A DNA stretch of 64,000 nucleotides, taken from Paraburkholderia sp. CNPSo 3274. GTDB lineage: Bacteria > Pseudomonadota > Gammaproteobacteria > Burkholderiales > Burkholderiaceae. Location: assembly GCF_024206475.1 (NCBI RefSeq), contig NZ_JAMBPR010000022.1:1-64000 (forward strand), written 5' to 3'. Shown in pieces: positions 35,239 through 43,468 of the stretch. Within the stretch, counting starts at the first letter, position 1. Every line of letters starts with the position of its first letter. The position numbers and the translations under genes are program-made. The notes beneath the pieces are model-generated. The model was not told the DNA's origin, did not search any database, and was given only the letters and a program-made list of their open reading frames with translations.

Positions 35239-36645
35239 CTACTGGCTGCGCCGCTCGCGCTGCCGCGGGAACACGAGCGTAAAGCGCGTCACGCCGTTGC
35301 TGCTGGATGCGTGCCACGTTCCTCCGTGCAGCAACATGATGCTGCGCACAATCGAAAGCCCGAGCCCGCTAGACTCTGACGACCGGTGCCGTGACGGATC
35401 GGCCCGATAGAAGCGGTCGAAGATCCGCTCGAGATGATGCGGCTCGATCGTCGGTCCGCGATTTTCGACGTGGAGTGTCGTGGCCTCCGGTCCTTGCTGC
35501 GCCACGGTCGAGATTGCCGTACCCGGCTCCGCATACCGCAAGGCATTCGCAAGCAAATTGCCCAGCGCACGGCGCAGCAGATCCGGATCCGCGCACACGT
35601 GGCCTTCGCCTCGCCACTCGAGGCTCACGTTGCGGTCCTCCGCGAGACCTTCGAAGTACTCCTGCATGCGCCCGAATTCCACGGCCAGCGGCAAGTCCTT
35701 GCGCTCGATGGCGTTATCGGCCTGCTCGGTGCGCGCGAGAAATAGCATGTTGTCGATCATCTTCGACAGGCGTTGCAGCTCCTCGTAATTCGAGCCGAGA
35801 AGCCGCTGGTAGTATGCGGTGTCGCGCGTCTGGCTCAAGCCGACTTCGGTCTGCCCGAGCAGATTGCCGATGGGCGTGCGCAGGTCATGCGCCATGTCTG
35901 CCGACACCTGTTTCAACTGGGTGAACCCGCGCTCGAGCCGGTCGAGCATGCCGTTGAATGCCGCGATCAGTGCGTCGAGCTCGGGCGGCGTGGCGCGCTG
36001 CTCGATGCGCGTCGAAAGCGTGCTGATGCCGATCGAGCCGGTTTGCGCAGCGAGAACACGCAACGGCTGCATGTTGCGGCGCGCGAGGACGAAAGCGAGC
36101 AAGGCAACGATAGTCGCGCCAGCGGAGGCGAAAAGCAGTATCTGGTTGCGGTATGCCCGCAGCAATTGCGTGCGCTCGGTCAGCAAACGTCCGGAGATGA
36201 TCTGCAGATCCTGCTTCCCGGCGACGTCGTGCGCCGCAGCGGCGACGTAGATGAACGGCGTTCCATCGGCCACGACTGTATGCTGGACGGCGCCGAGCGT
36301 GAGCGGCGCGTCCACCGGCACCGGCTTCATGTCCGGTACCGCCCTGTGACCGGGATTCACCGCAATGAGCGGCGCTTCACCCGGAAAGCCCAAGATCAGC
36401 AACGATTCCGTGTTGCCGAGCATGTTCGCGAAGAGATGCGGCTTGTCCCGTATCAGCTCGCGCACGTCGACATCGTCCATCAGCGTGCGAAGCTGGTCCA
36501 CCCGCGTCACCAGCGCCGCATCGTCGCGCACCATCAGTTGCCGCTCCAGGCCGCGGTACAGCAGGGTGCCGAGCAACGCCATCGCGGTAAATACGATGAG
36601 TGCGTATAACAACGCAAGGCGCGTGGTGAGCGAAAGCCGCTTCAT
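35239..36645 (-). CDS. Heavy-metal-type sensor histidine kinase (CusS/CopS/IrlS family)
   Basis: 468 residues. Two transmembrane helices (about 10-30 and 168-188) flank a periplasmic sensor domain of about 135 residues. A HAMP domain, a DHp domain with the phospho-acceptor His in SADMAHDLRTPIGN (near 253), and an HATPase domain with NLLANALRYA and SSGLGLSIVRSI follow. The kinase subfamily usually senses copper or other metals, but no metal-transport genes are nearby; the neighbours are an aromatic-type efflux operon. The start overlaps the response regulator stop as ATGA. Confidence 0.9.
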   Translation of the reverse strand: MKRLSLTTRLALLYALIVFTAMALLGTLLYRGLERQLMVRDDAALVTRVDQLRTLMDDVDVRELIRDKPHLFANMLGNTESLLILGFPGEAPLIAVNPGHRAVPDMKPVPVDAPLTLGAVQHTVVADGTPFIYVAAAAHDVAGKQDLQIISGRLLTERTQLLRAYRNQILLFASAGATIVALLAFVLARRNMQPLRVLAAQTGSIGISTLSTRIEQRATPPELDALIAAFNGMLDRLERGFTQLKQVSADMAHDLRTPIGNLLGQTEVGLSQTRDTAYYQRLLGSNYEELQRLSKMIDNMLFLARTEQADNAIERKDLPLAVEFGRMQEYFEGLAEDRNVSLEWRGEGHVCADPDLLRRALGNLLANALRYAEPGTAISTVAQQGPEATTLHVENRGPTIEPHHLERIFDRFYRADPSRHRSSESSGLGLSIVRSIMLLHGGTWHASSSNGVTRFTLVFPRQRERRSQ

Positions 36646-37319
36646 GCTTCGTACTCGAAACGGTATCCCACGCCGTGAATCGTATGAATCAAGCGAACCG
36701 GAAATGGGTCGTCGATCTTCTGCCGCAACCGGCGCACCGCAACATCGACGACGTTGCTATCGCTGTCGAAATTCATGTCCCAGACGCGCGAAGCGATCAG
36801 GGCGCGCGACAGCACCTGACCTTGATGCTCCAGAAAGAACGCCAGCAGGTTGAATTCCTTGTTGGTGAGCGTAATGCGCATGCCGCCCCGGTCGACTCGC
36901 CGCTTTGGCACATCGACCCGCAGATCCCCGACTTCGTAGACCTGCTCCTCCTGCTTTTGAGGCTGGCCGCGCCGCAGTATGATGCGGATGCGCGCCAGCA
37001 ACTCGGCAAACGAGAAAGGCTTGACGAGATAATCGTCGGCGCCGAGATCGAGGCCCTTGAGCCGGTCTTCGAGTGTGCCGCGCGCGCTCAGAAATAACAC
37101 CGGGGTTTTGGTGCGCGCACCGAGCTTCTTCATGACGGTCCAGCCATCCATCTCCGGCATCATCACGTCGAGCAGGATCAGGTCGTAACCCATCTCCTGC
37201 GCGAGATGCAGCCCGTCGATGCCGTTCGTGGCCACGTCCACCACGTAGCCTGCTTCTGTCAGGCCGTTCTGGATGTACTCGCTGGTCTTGGCTTCGTCTT
37301 CGATGACGAGGATTTTCAT
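36642..37319 (-). CDS. OmpR/PhoB-type response regulator (CusR/CopR/IrlR family)
   Basis: 225 residues from the ATG at 37319 (MKILVIEDEAKTSEY); the ORF from 37343 adds eight unlikely residues. The receiver domain has Asp51 in LILLDVMMPEMDG and the Lys in DYLVKPFSFAEL. The winged-helix output domain ends with SNVVDVAVRRLRQKIDDPF and IHTIHGVGYRFEYEA. It is the first gene of a minus-strand run of TCS, ytcA and mdtNOP-like genes. The inverted operator pair 110-190 bases upstream is the natural candidate for its binding site. Confidence 0.92.
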   Translation of the reverse strand: MKILVIEDEAKTSEYIQNGLTEAGYVVDVATNGIDGLHLAQEMGYDLILLDVMMPEMDGWTVMKKLGARTKTPVLFLSARGTLEDRLKGLDLGADDYLVKPFSFAELLARIRIILRRGQPQKQEEQVYEVGDLRVDVPKRRVDRGGMRITLTNKEFNLLAFFLEHQGQVLSRALIASRVWDMNFDSDSNVVDVAVRRLRQKIDDPFPVRLIHTIHGVGYRFEYEA

Positions 37320-37427
37320 AGCGTCCGGTCCCTGCACTTTCATGCGCGTGTCACTGATTCTGTGCTCGTTTGCGCCCCTATACCAGCCGGGCGTGATAGC
37401 AGTCTATGCAGTGCGCTCTAACAGGGC

Positions 37428-37506
37428 CGTTACTCAATCATTACAGAGAAATGACGAAGCGCAGCGCCTTCCCTCCCTGATATTTTTATGTAATGACTCA
37501 GTCACG
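37428..37506. promoter_or_regulatory. Second copy of the paired operator-like element, upstream of the response regulator and decarboxylase genes
   Basis: The left arm (37428-37456) contains TCATTACAGAGAAATGAC. The right arm (37478-37506), read on the other strand, contains TCATTACATAAAAAT. Both share flanking TACTCA/GACTGAG-type bases with the element at 29519-29612. The arms are inverted and 21 bases apart. The pair lies between divergent start codons at 37319 and 37640, so it could control the TCS/efflux run and the decarboxylase together. Confidence 0.62.
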
Positions 37507-37639
37507 CTCCTGTTTTTGCCGGACGCCTAGACTGCGAATCCGTTGTACCGCAGACCGACTTGCGCAGCGCCATTTCCGCGGAGTGCGATTGATCACCGGT
37601 ACCGCACATTCCTCCAATGACCCAGCTTAGGAGTCCTCC

Positions 37640-39373
37640 ATGGAAACCACGCAAAACACGGCCAAACTCACCCAACGCATGACGATTGGCGAGTTCCTGC
37701 TTCGCCGCCTTGAGGAAGCCGGTATTCGTCATTTGTTTGGCGTCCCGGGCGACTACAACCTTACGCTGTTGCAGCAACTCCACGACAGCGGTGCACTGGA
37801 ATGGGTCGGCACCACGGGCGAGTTGACCTCCTCCTATGCGGCGGACGGTTATGCGCGGCTGAACGGCCTGGGCGCGCTGCTCGTCACGAACGGGGTCGGC
37901 GCCTTGAGCGCGCTCAACGGTGTGGCAGGCGCCTATGCCGAACACGTCCCCGTCATCTGTATCAGCGGTTCGATCCCGCTGCGCTCCATCGATCGCGGCC
38001 TCGGCATGCACCACACCATGGCCGACGGCAACTTCGACCACTTTCTGCGCGCCTATGCGCCGGTGACGGTGGCCCAGGCCAGGATCACCCCGCGCAACGC
38101 CGTCGTCGAGATCGACCGGCTGATCCTCACCGCCTGGCGGGAAAAGCTTCCGGTCTACATGGAGCTGCCGTCGGACATCGCGTATCTCGAGATCGAGGTG
38201 CCGGCTGCTCCGCTCGTTCTTGCCCACGTTCCCGGCGATCCGGAACGGCTGCAATCGTGCATCGCCGCGCTCGCGCAACAGCTGTCCGCTGCAACTGCAC
38301 CGGCGATCCTGGTGGATACGGACGCCGACCGGTTCGGCGTCGTGCCCGAACTCGTGGCGCTGGCGGAAAAGCTGCAGGCTCCGGTCGCGGTGATCAACGC
38401 AGCCAAGGGCGTGATCGACGAGTCGCACCCGCAGTACCTTGGCATCTACGCCGGCAAGGGCAGCGAGCCAGGGGTACAAGAGACGATCGAGAACAGCGAC
38501 TGCCTTCTCGCCGTGGGCTACCGGCCGATCGAAGTGACCACGGGCGATTTCACGGCAACGCTCCCCGCCCGCACGATCCACGCGCGTGCGCACGCCGTGG
38601 ACGTCGGTGAAGACAACTATCAGGCGGTGACGCTCAAGGAAGTGCTACGGGGCGTGATCGACACAATCCCGCAGGTTCCGACGCGCGTTCAACGCCCGGT
38701 CGACGCGCCAGCCGCCCGCATGCGCGTCGAGGCTGCTGCGAAGCTGACTCAAGCCGCCTACTGGCAGGCTGTCCAGGACTATCTGCGGCCCGGAGACGTG
38801 CTGTACGTCGACAATGGCACGTCATTTTCCCTTCTCGGCCTTAAGCTGCCGCCGGCCTGTACCTTCATCGGATCGATCAACTGGGGGTCGATTGGCTATT
38901 CGGTCGGCGCCCTGCTCGGCGCGCTGACTGCGGCGCCTGAGCGCCGCCACGTGTTGCTCATCGGCGATGGTTCCTTCCAGGTCACGGCGCAGGAGTTGTC
39001 GACCATTCTGCACCACGATCACAAGCCGGCGATCCTGCTGATCAACAATGGCGGCTACACCATCGAACGCGGCTACCTGGGCAAGACCGAGCCTTACAAC
39101 GATATTGCGAACTGGGCCTACGCCGACCTGCCGAAAGTGCTCCATCCCGGTGCCTCCGTGCAGTCGTTCGTGGCCAGGACCTGCGGGGATCTGCAAAACG
39201 CCCTCGCCGCGCCGAACGACCGGCTGATTTTTGTCGAATCGATCATGGACCCCTGCGATGCGCCGGCGGCAATCACGCGAAGCAGCAATCTGGGCGCCGA
39301 ACTCGACTACGGTCCGCGCGGCCCGCAGCACCGCGAGGGTCTCCAGCTCCGGACCGACGCAGCACAGATCTAA
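37640..39373 (+). CDS. Thiamine-diphosphate-dependent 2-oxoacid decarboxylase (pyruvate/indolepyruvate/phenylpyruvate type)
   Basis: 577 residues with AGGAG upstream of the ATG. TPP-enzyme features in order: FGVPGDYNL, the activating glutamate in TTGELTSSYAADGYAR (Glu61), the decarboxylase HH pair in GLGMHHTMADG (124-125), and the TPP/Mg motif starting GDGSFQVTAQEL and ending INNGGYTIE. The HH pair separates this group from acetolactate synthases. Whether pyruvate, indolepyruvate or phenylpyruvate is preferred cannot be told from sequence by eye. It diverges from the two-component genes and shares their operator-like region. Confidence 0.9.
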   Translation: METTQNTAKLTQRMTIGEFLLRRLEEAGIRHLFGVPGDYNLTLLQQLHDSGALEWVGTTGELTSSYAADGYARLNGLGALLVTNGVGALSALNGVAGAYAEHVPVICISGSIPLRSIDRGLGMHHTMADGNFDHFLRAYAPVTVAQARITPRNAVVEIDRLILTAWREKLPVYMELPSDIAYLEIEVPAAPLVLAHVPGDPERLQSCIAALAQQLSAATAPAILVDTDADRFGVVPELVALAEKLQAPVAVINAAKGVIDESHPQYLGIYAGKGSEPGVQETIENSDCLLAVGYRPIEVTTGDFTATLPARTIHARAHAVDVGEDNYQAVTLKEVLRGVIDTIPQVPTRVQRPVDAPAARMRVEAAAKLTQAAYWQAVQDYLRPGDVLYVDNGTSFSLLGLKLPPACTFIGSINWGSIGYSVGALLGALTAAPERRHVLLIGDGSFQVTAQELSTILHHDHKPAILLINNGGYTIERGYLGKTEPYNDIANWAYADLPKVLHPGASVQSFVARTCGDLQNALAAPNDRLIFVESIMDPCDAPAAITRSSNLGAELDYGPRGPQHREGLQLRTDAAQI

Positions 39374-39474
39374 AATAAGAACGCCGCCCCGCAAAGACTC
39401 AGGTCTGCGATGGCGGCGTGTGCTATTTCGTGCGCAGCGAGCCGGCGTGGTCGAGCCGGTTCGAGTGCATGCAA

Positions 39475-40464
39475 TCAATGCTGCGGAACCTTCCCACCGA
39501 GTTCATCGTCGACGAACGCGCGCACGATATCCTCGAACGACACGTCGCCTTGCAGCCCAAGCTGGGTCGCGCGCGCAACGTCCCACTGCGCGGGCCAACT
39601 GCCGACGATCTTCTCGACACGCTCATCCGCCTTCCATTCGATCCGTGCCGCGACCGCATCGCCCGCCACTTCGCGCAGCGCGGCGATCATGTCGTCGACT
39701 GTCACCGACACGCCCGGCAGATTCACCGTGCGCCGGATGCCGAGCGCCGCGCCGTCGATCTCGCATCCAGCAACGAGGCATTCGATGGCCTTGCGCGGCG
39801 ACAGCAGCCACAGCCGCGTCGAACCGCTCACCGGACACACAGCCGGCTCACCGTTCAGCGGCTCGCGAATGATGCCACTGGCAAACGAGGACGCCGCTGC
39901 GTTCGGCTTGCCTGGCCGCACGCTGATAGTCGGCAGACGCAGCACGCGGCCATCGACGAAACCGCGTCGCGAGAAGTCATTGAGCAGCAACTCGGCGATG
40001 GCCTTTTGCGCGCCATACGACGACTGCGGATTCAATGCGGTTTCATCGAGGACGACGTCGGGCAGATCGCCGCCATAGACGGCGACCGAACTCGTGAACA
40101 CGACGCGCGGCCGATGCCCGCGCTCACGACACACGTCGAGCAGCAGCCGCGACGCATCGAGATTGATCCGCATGCCGAGATCGAAGTCTGCTTCCGCCTG
40201 GCCGCTGACGATCGCCGCGAGATGGAAAATCGCCGCCGTCCTGTCGTCGATCAGACGTTCGAGCACGCTGCGCTCGGCAATGTCGCCGACTTCGACACGC
40301 ACGCGTTCGTCAGCCGGCCCCGGCGCCGCGACGACGTCGAGCAACACCAGTTCGGCGATCGGCTCACGCTGTCCGTCTGCGCCCTTCAGTTCGCCGCGAG
40401 CGAGCAACTCGCGCGCGAGACGCTGGCCCAGAAATCCCGCACCGCCCGTGATCAGTACTTTCAT
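39475..40464 (-). CDS. denD: D-erythronate dehydrogenase DenD (NAD-dependent epimerase/dehydratase fold)
   Basis: 329 residues, extended SDR. The NAD-binding GGAGFLG is at 7-13, the catalytic Ser in FTSSVAVYG, and the YxxxK motif in SSYGAQKAIAELLL. LRLPTISVRPGKPNAAASSFASGI is typical of the DenD-type subgroup. DenD oxidises D-erythronate to a 2-oxo-tetronate that enters the OtnI/OtnK/OtnC route. It is the last gene of the operon, 64 bp after otnI. The assignment rests heavily on the neighbours. Confidence 0.86.
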   Translation of the reverse strand: MKVLITGGAGFLGQRLARELLARGELKGADGQREPIAELVLLDVVAAPGPADERVRVEVGDIAERSVLERLIDDRTAAIFHLAAIVSGQAEADFDLGMRINLDASRLLLDVCRERGHRPRVVFTSSVAVYGGDLPDVVLDETALNPQSSYGAQKAIAELLLNDFSRRGFVDGRVLRLPTISVRPGKPNAAASSFASGIIREPLNGEPAVCPVSGSTRLWLLSPRKAIECLVAGCEIDGAALGIRRTVNLPGVSVTVDDMIAALREVAGDAVAARIEWKADERVEKIVGSWPAQWDVARATQLGLQGDVSFEDIVRAFVDDELGGKVPQH

Positions 40465-40528
40465 GTTGCTGTTGTTCCTCAGTGTGTCTGTCGAATGCGC
40501 GCAGTTTCGTGCGCTCAGGTACGTGCGC

Positions 40529-41317
40529 TCAGGTACGTGCCTTCACGTACGGCCTGATCCATCCGAGCCCTTCCGATGTGCCTGCGCGCGGCCGGTATTC
40601 GCAACCGATCCAGCCGTCGTAGCCGAGTTCGTCGATCAGCGAGAACAGATACGGGTAGTTCACTTCGCCAACATCCGGCTCGTGCCGCTCGGGCACGCCC
40701 GCAATCTGGATATGTCCGATGCCCTTCATGTCACGCTTGAGCTTGACGGCGAGATCGCCTTCGACAATCTGGCAGTGGTAGAGATCGAACTGCACTTTCA
40801 GGTTCGGCGCGCCGACTTCCGCGCAGATCGACTGCGCGTCGTCTTGCCGGTTCAGGAAGAAGCCGGGAATATCGCGCGTGTTGATCGGCTCGATGACGAC
40901 GGTGATGCCGTTTGCCTGGGCGGCCTTCGCCGCATACGCGAGGTTCTTCAGATACACCTCGCGATGCGCGGCGCGCGATTGCTCCGGCTTGATCAACCCG
41001 GCCATCACGTGCAACTTGTCGTTGCCGAGTACACGCGCGTATTCGAGCGCGGTCTCGACACTGCGGCGAAACTCGTCTTCGCGGCCTGGCAACGACGCGA
41101 TGCCGCGTTCGGCCGCCGCCCAGTCACCCGGCGGCGCATTGAACAGCGCCTGAGTCAGGCCGTTCTCGTCGAGACGCCTCTTGATGTCGCCGGCCGGGAA
41201 CTCATAAGGGAACAGGAACTCCACGGCCTCGAAACCGTCGCGCGCGGCGGCGGCGAAACGGTCGAGAAACGCGTGTTCGTTGTACATCATTGTCAGATTG
41301 GCGGCGAAGCGTGGCAT
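40529..41317 (-). CDS. otnI: 2-oxo-tetronate isomerase OtnI (hydroxypyruvate-isomerase-like)
   Basis: 262 residues, TIM-barrel sugar isomerase of the Hyi family. Visible features: FAANLTMMYNEHAFLDRFAAA, GFEAVEFLFPYEFP, the metal/substrate strand VVIEPINTRDIPGFF, KVQFDLYHCQ, HIQIAGVPERHEPD and a final GCEYRPRAGTSEGLGW. In the otn pathway it converts 2-oxo-tetronate to 3-oxo-tetronate. It lies 22 bp after the MFS transporter gene. Confidence 0.87.
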   Translation of the reverse strand: MPRFAANLTMMYNEHAFLDRFAAAARDGFEAVEFLFPYEFPAGDIKRRLDENGLTQALFNAPPGDWAAAERGIASLPGREDEFRRSVETALEYARVLGNDKLHVMAGLIKPEQSRAAHREVYLKNLAYAAKAAQANGITVVIEPINTRDIPGFFLNRQDDAQSICAEVGAPNLKVQFDLYHCQIVEGDLAVKLKRDMKGIGHIQIAGVPERHEPDVGEVNYPYLFSLIDELGYDGWIGCEYRPRAGTSEGLGWIRPYVKART

Positions 41318-41339
41318 CGAAGCAACTCCTTGAATACGG

Positions 41340-42677
41340 TTAGCGGTTCACGAGCCGCGCGGGCGTCAGCCAGACGGCGAGCGCGCCGATCACGAGCATC
41401 GCGGCAAGCACGTACATCCCGGACTGCGTGCTGTGCGTGAGATCCTTAAGATAGCCGATCATGTACGGGCTGGCGAAGCCCGCCAGATTGCCGATCGAAT
41501 TGATGATCGCGATGCCCGCAGCCGCCGTCGCGCCGGACATGAACGCCGTGGGCAGCGACCAGAAGAGCGGCGCGCAGGTCAGCACGCCCGCAGCGGCAAT
41601 CGACAGAAACACAATCGACACGGCCGTGTTGTTCGCGAACGAAGCCGCAACCGCGAAGCCGACCGCGCCCGCGAGCGCCGGCCCGATCAGATGCCAGCGA
41701 CGCTCGCGACGCTTGTCCGCGCTGTGGCCCATCACGTTCATCACGACGATTGCAACAAGAAACGGGATCGCGCTCAGAAGACCGATTTCGAATGCCCCAG
41801 TCACACCCGTCGACTTCACGAGCGTCGGCATCCAGAACGTGAGTCCGTATTGGCCCGTGACGAACGCGAAATAGATCAGCGACATCCACCACGTGCGCGG
41901 ATCGCGGAACACTGCGCCCAGCGATTGCGACTTCGCTGCTTCCTGCGGCTGCGCGGCGATCTCGTCGGCGAGCAGCTTCTTTTCGCGCGGCGTCAGCCAT
42001 TTCGCGCTGGCGATGCCGTTGTCGAGATACAGGATCGTCGCGAGGCCGATGGCGATGGCGGGCACCGCTTCGATCACGAACATCCATTGCCAGCCTGCGA
42101 AGCCGTGATGGGAATCGAAAGTCTGCATGATCCAGCCCGACAACGGATTGCCGAAAATACCCGAAACCGGAATCGCCGACATGAACACGGCAATGATCTT
42201 TGCGCGACGATGCGACGGGAACCAGTACGTCAGATACAGAATGACGCCCGGATAGAAGCCCGCCTCGGCGAGACCGAGCAGGAAGCGCAGCGCATAGAAC
42301 TGCATCGGAGTCCGTACGAAAACGAACAAAGCGGAGAGCAAGCCCCACGTGATCATGATCCGCGCAATCCAGATACGCGCGCCAAGCCGATGCATCAGGA
42401 TGTTGCTGGGCAGTTCGAAGAGAAAGTAGCCGACGAAGAACACGCCCGCGCCGAGACCGAATACGGTCTCGCTGAACGCGAGATCCTGCGACATTTGCAG
42501 CTTCGCAAAGCCCACATTGACGCGGTCCAGATACGCGACCACGTAGCACAGCATCAGAAACGGCACGATGCGCCAGAACACCTTACCGTAGGTGCGTTCG
42601 ATTTCGGCCGCGCCGGGTTGCCCGGCAGCGTCGGCGGTGGATGCAGGGCGAACCGATTCCGCCTGATAGCTTGTCAT
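41340..42677 (-). CDS. MFS transporter, anion:cation symporter (ACS) type, probable tetronate uptake
   Basis: 445 residues from the ATG at 42677, with AAGGAG upstream. Twelve hydrophobic segments. The N-terminal signature VAYLDRVNVGFAKLQM and the ELPSNILMHRLGARIWIARIMITWG loop are diagnostic of the tartrate/phthalate-permease-like ACS branch. Its position inside the otn operon suggests uptake of the four-carbon acid that the operon degrades. Substrate specificity is inferred from context. Confidence 0.88.
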   Translation of the reverse strand: MTSYQAESVRPASTADAAGQPGAAEIERTYGKVFWRIVPFLMLCYVVAYLDRVNVGFAKLQMSQDLAFSETVFGLGAGVFFVGYFLFELPSNILMHRLGARIWIARIMITWGLLSALFVFVRTPMQFYALRFLLGLAEAGFYPGVILYLTYWFPSHRRAKIIAVFMSAIPVSGIFGNPLSGWIMQTFDSHHGFAGWQWMFVIEAVPAIAIGLATILYLDNGIASAKWLTPREKKLLADEIAAQPQEAAKSQSLGAVFRDPRTWWMSLIYFAFVTGQYGLTFWMPTLVKSTGVTGAFEIGLLSAIPFLVAIVVMNVMGHSADKRRERRWHLIGPALAGAVGFAVAASFANNTAVSIVFLSIAAAGVLTCAPLFWSLPTAFMSGATAAAGIAIINSIGNLAGFASPYMIGYLKDLTHSTQSGMYVLAAMLVIGALAVWLTPARLVNR

Positions 42678-42708
42678 GCGTTGTCTCCTTCGTGGTGGCA
42701 CCGGTTGC

Positions 42709-42736
42709 GGGCCGTCCGCTTCGTGTCGGACGGCCC
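42709..42736 (-). other. Intercistronic hairpin between otnC and the MFS gene
   Basis: GGGCCGTCCG and CGGACGGCCC form a perfect 10-bp stem with an 8-base loop. On the transcribed (minus) strand it is not followed by a T run, so it is unlikely to be a full terminator. It may set differential expression or mRNA stability within the operon. Confidence 0.5.
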
Positions 42737-42811
42737 TCCGGCTTTTTGCCTGAGGTGGGTGATACGGAGGGTCCGCGGGGGCGCGCGGCGTGCTCGATGT
42801 ACTCGAACGGG

Positions 42812-43468
42812 CTACCAGCGCGCGCCGAACACCGTGCGCAACTCTTCGAGCGCGGTGTCATCGAGCGGCGCGGGATGCGGGTTACTCATCAGCCACAAGC
42901 GCGCCGTCTCTTCCAGTTCTTCGATCACATACGAAGCCTGCGAAACAGAACGCTCCCATACGACCGGCCCGAGCCGCTCCAGCAGCACGCCGCGTACGCT
43001 GTCGGCGAGCGAGGCGATCTGTTGCGCGACTTGCGGATCGCCGGGACGCCGGTAGCGGATCAGCGGAATGTGCCCGACCTTCATCACGTAGTACGGCGTG
43101 ATGGGCGGCAGCACGTCGGCGTCGCTCCAGACGCCTGCGAGCGTCAGCGCGACGAGGTGCGTCGAATGCGTGTGCACGATGCCGCGCGCTTCGCGGTTGC
43201 GCTCGTAGACACCGCGATGCAGAGCCAGCGTTTTCGACGGCTTGCCGCCCGAAACCGCGTTACCGTCGAGATCGACCTTAGCGATCTCCGCGGGATCGAG
43301 GCGGCCGAGGCAGGCATCCGTCGGCGTGATCAGCCAGCCGTCGTCGAGTCGCGCGCTGATATTGCCCGCGCTGCCGACGGTGTAGCCGCGCTCGTATAGG
43401 CTCGCACCCGTCACGCAGATTTCTTCGCGGACCTTCGCTTCGCAGCTGGTGTGAATGGCCGCCGTCAT
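42812..43468 (-). CDS. otnC: 3-oxo-tetronate 4-phosphate decarboxylase OtnC (class II aldolase fold)
   Basis: 218 residues. Class II aldolase/adducin features are GSAGNISARLDDG, TPTDACLGRLDP, and the metal-binding histidines in GIVHTHSTHLVALT with a later histidine in HIPLIRYRRPG. In the pathway it removes CO2 from 3-oxo-tetronate 4-phosphate to yield dihydroxyacetone phosphate. It overlaps otnK by four bases (ATGA), so the kinase and decarboxylase are translationally coupled. Confidence 0.88.
   Translation of the reverse strand: MTAAIHTSCEAKVREEICVTGASLYERGYTVGSAGNISARLDDGWLITPTDACLGRLDPAEIAKVDLDGNAVSGGKPSKTLALHRGVYERNREARGIVHTHSTHLVALTLAGVWSDADVLPPITPYYVMKVGHIPLIRYRRPGDPQVAQQIASLADSVRGVLLERLGPVVWERSVSQASYVIEELEETARLWLMSNPHPAPLDDTALEELRTVFGARW

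Noticed and set aside
42702..42811. A further small gene between otnC and the MFS transporter
   Set aside because: The space holds only a hairpin and the transporter's ribosome site; no frame has a start and protein-like composition.
41433..43055. 540-residue plus-strand ORF opposite the MFS transporter and otnC
   Set aside because: Highly charged antisense frame (many Arg/Glu/His); the minus-strand genes have clear family signatures.
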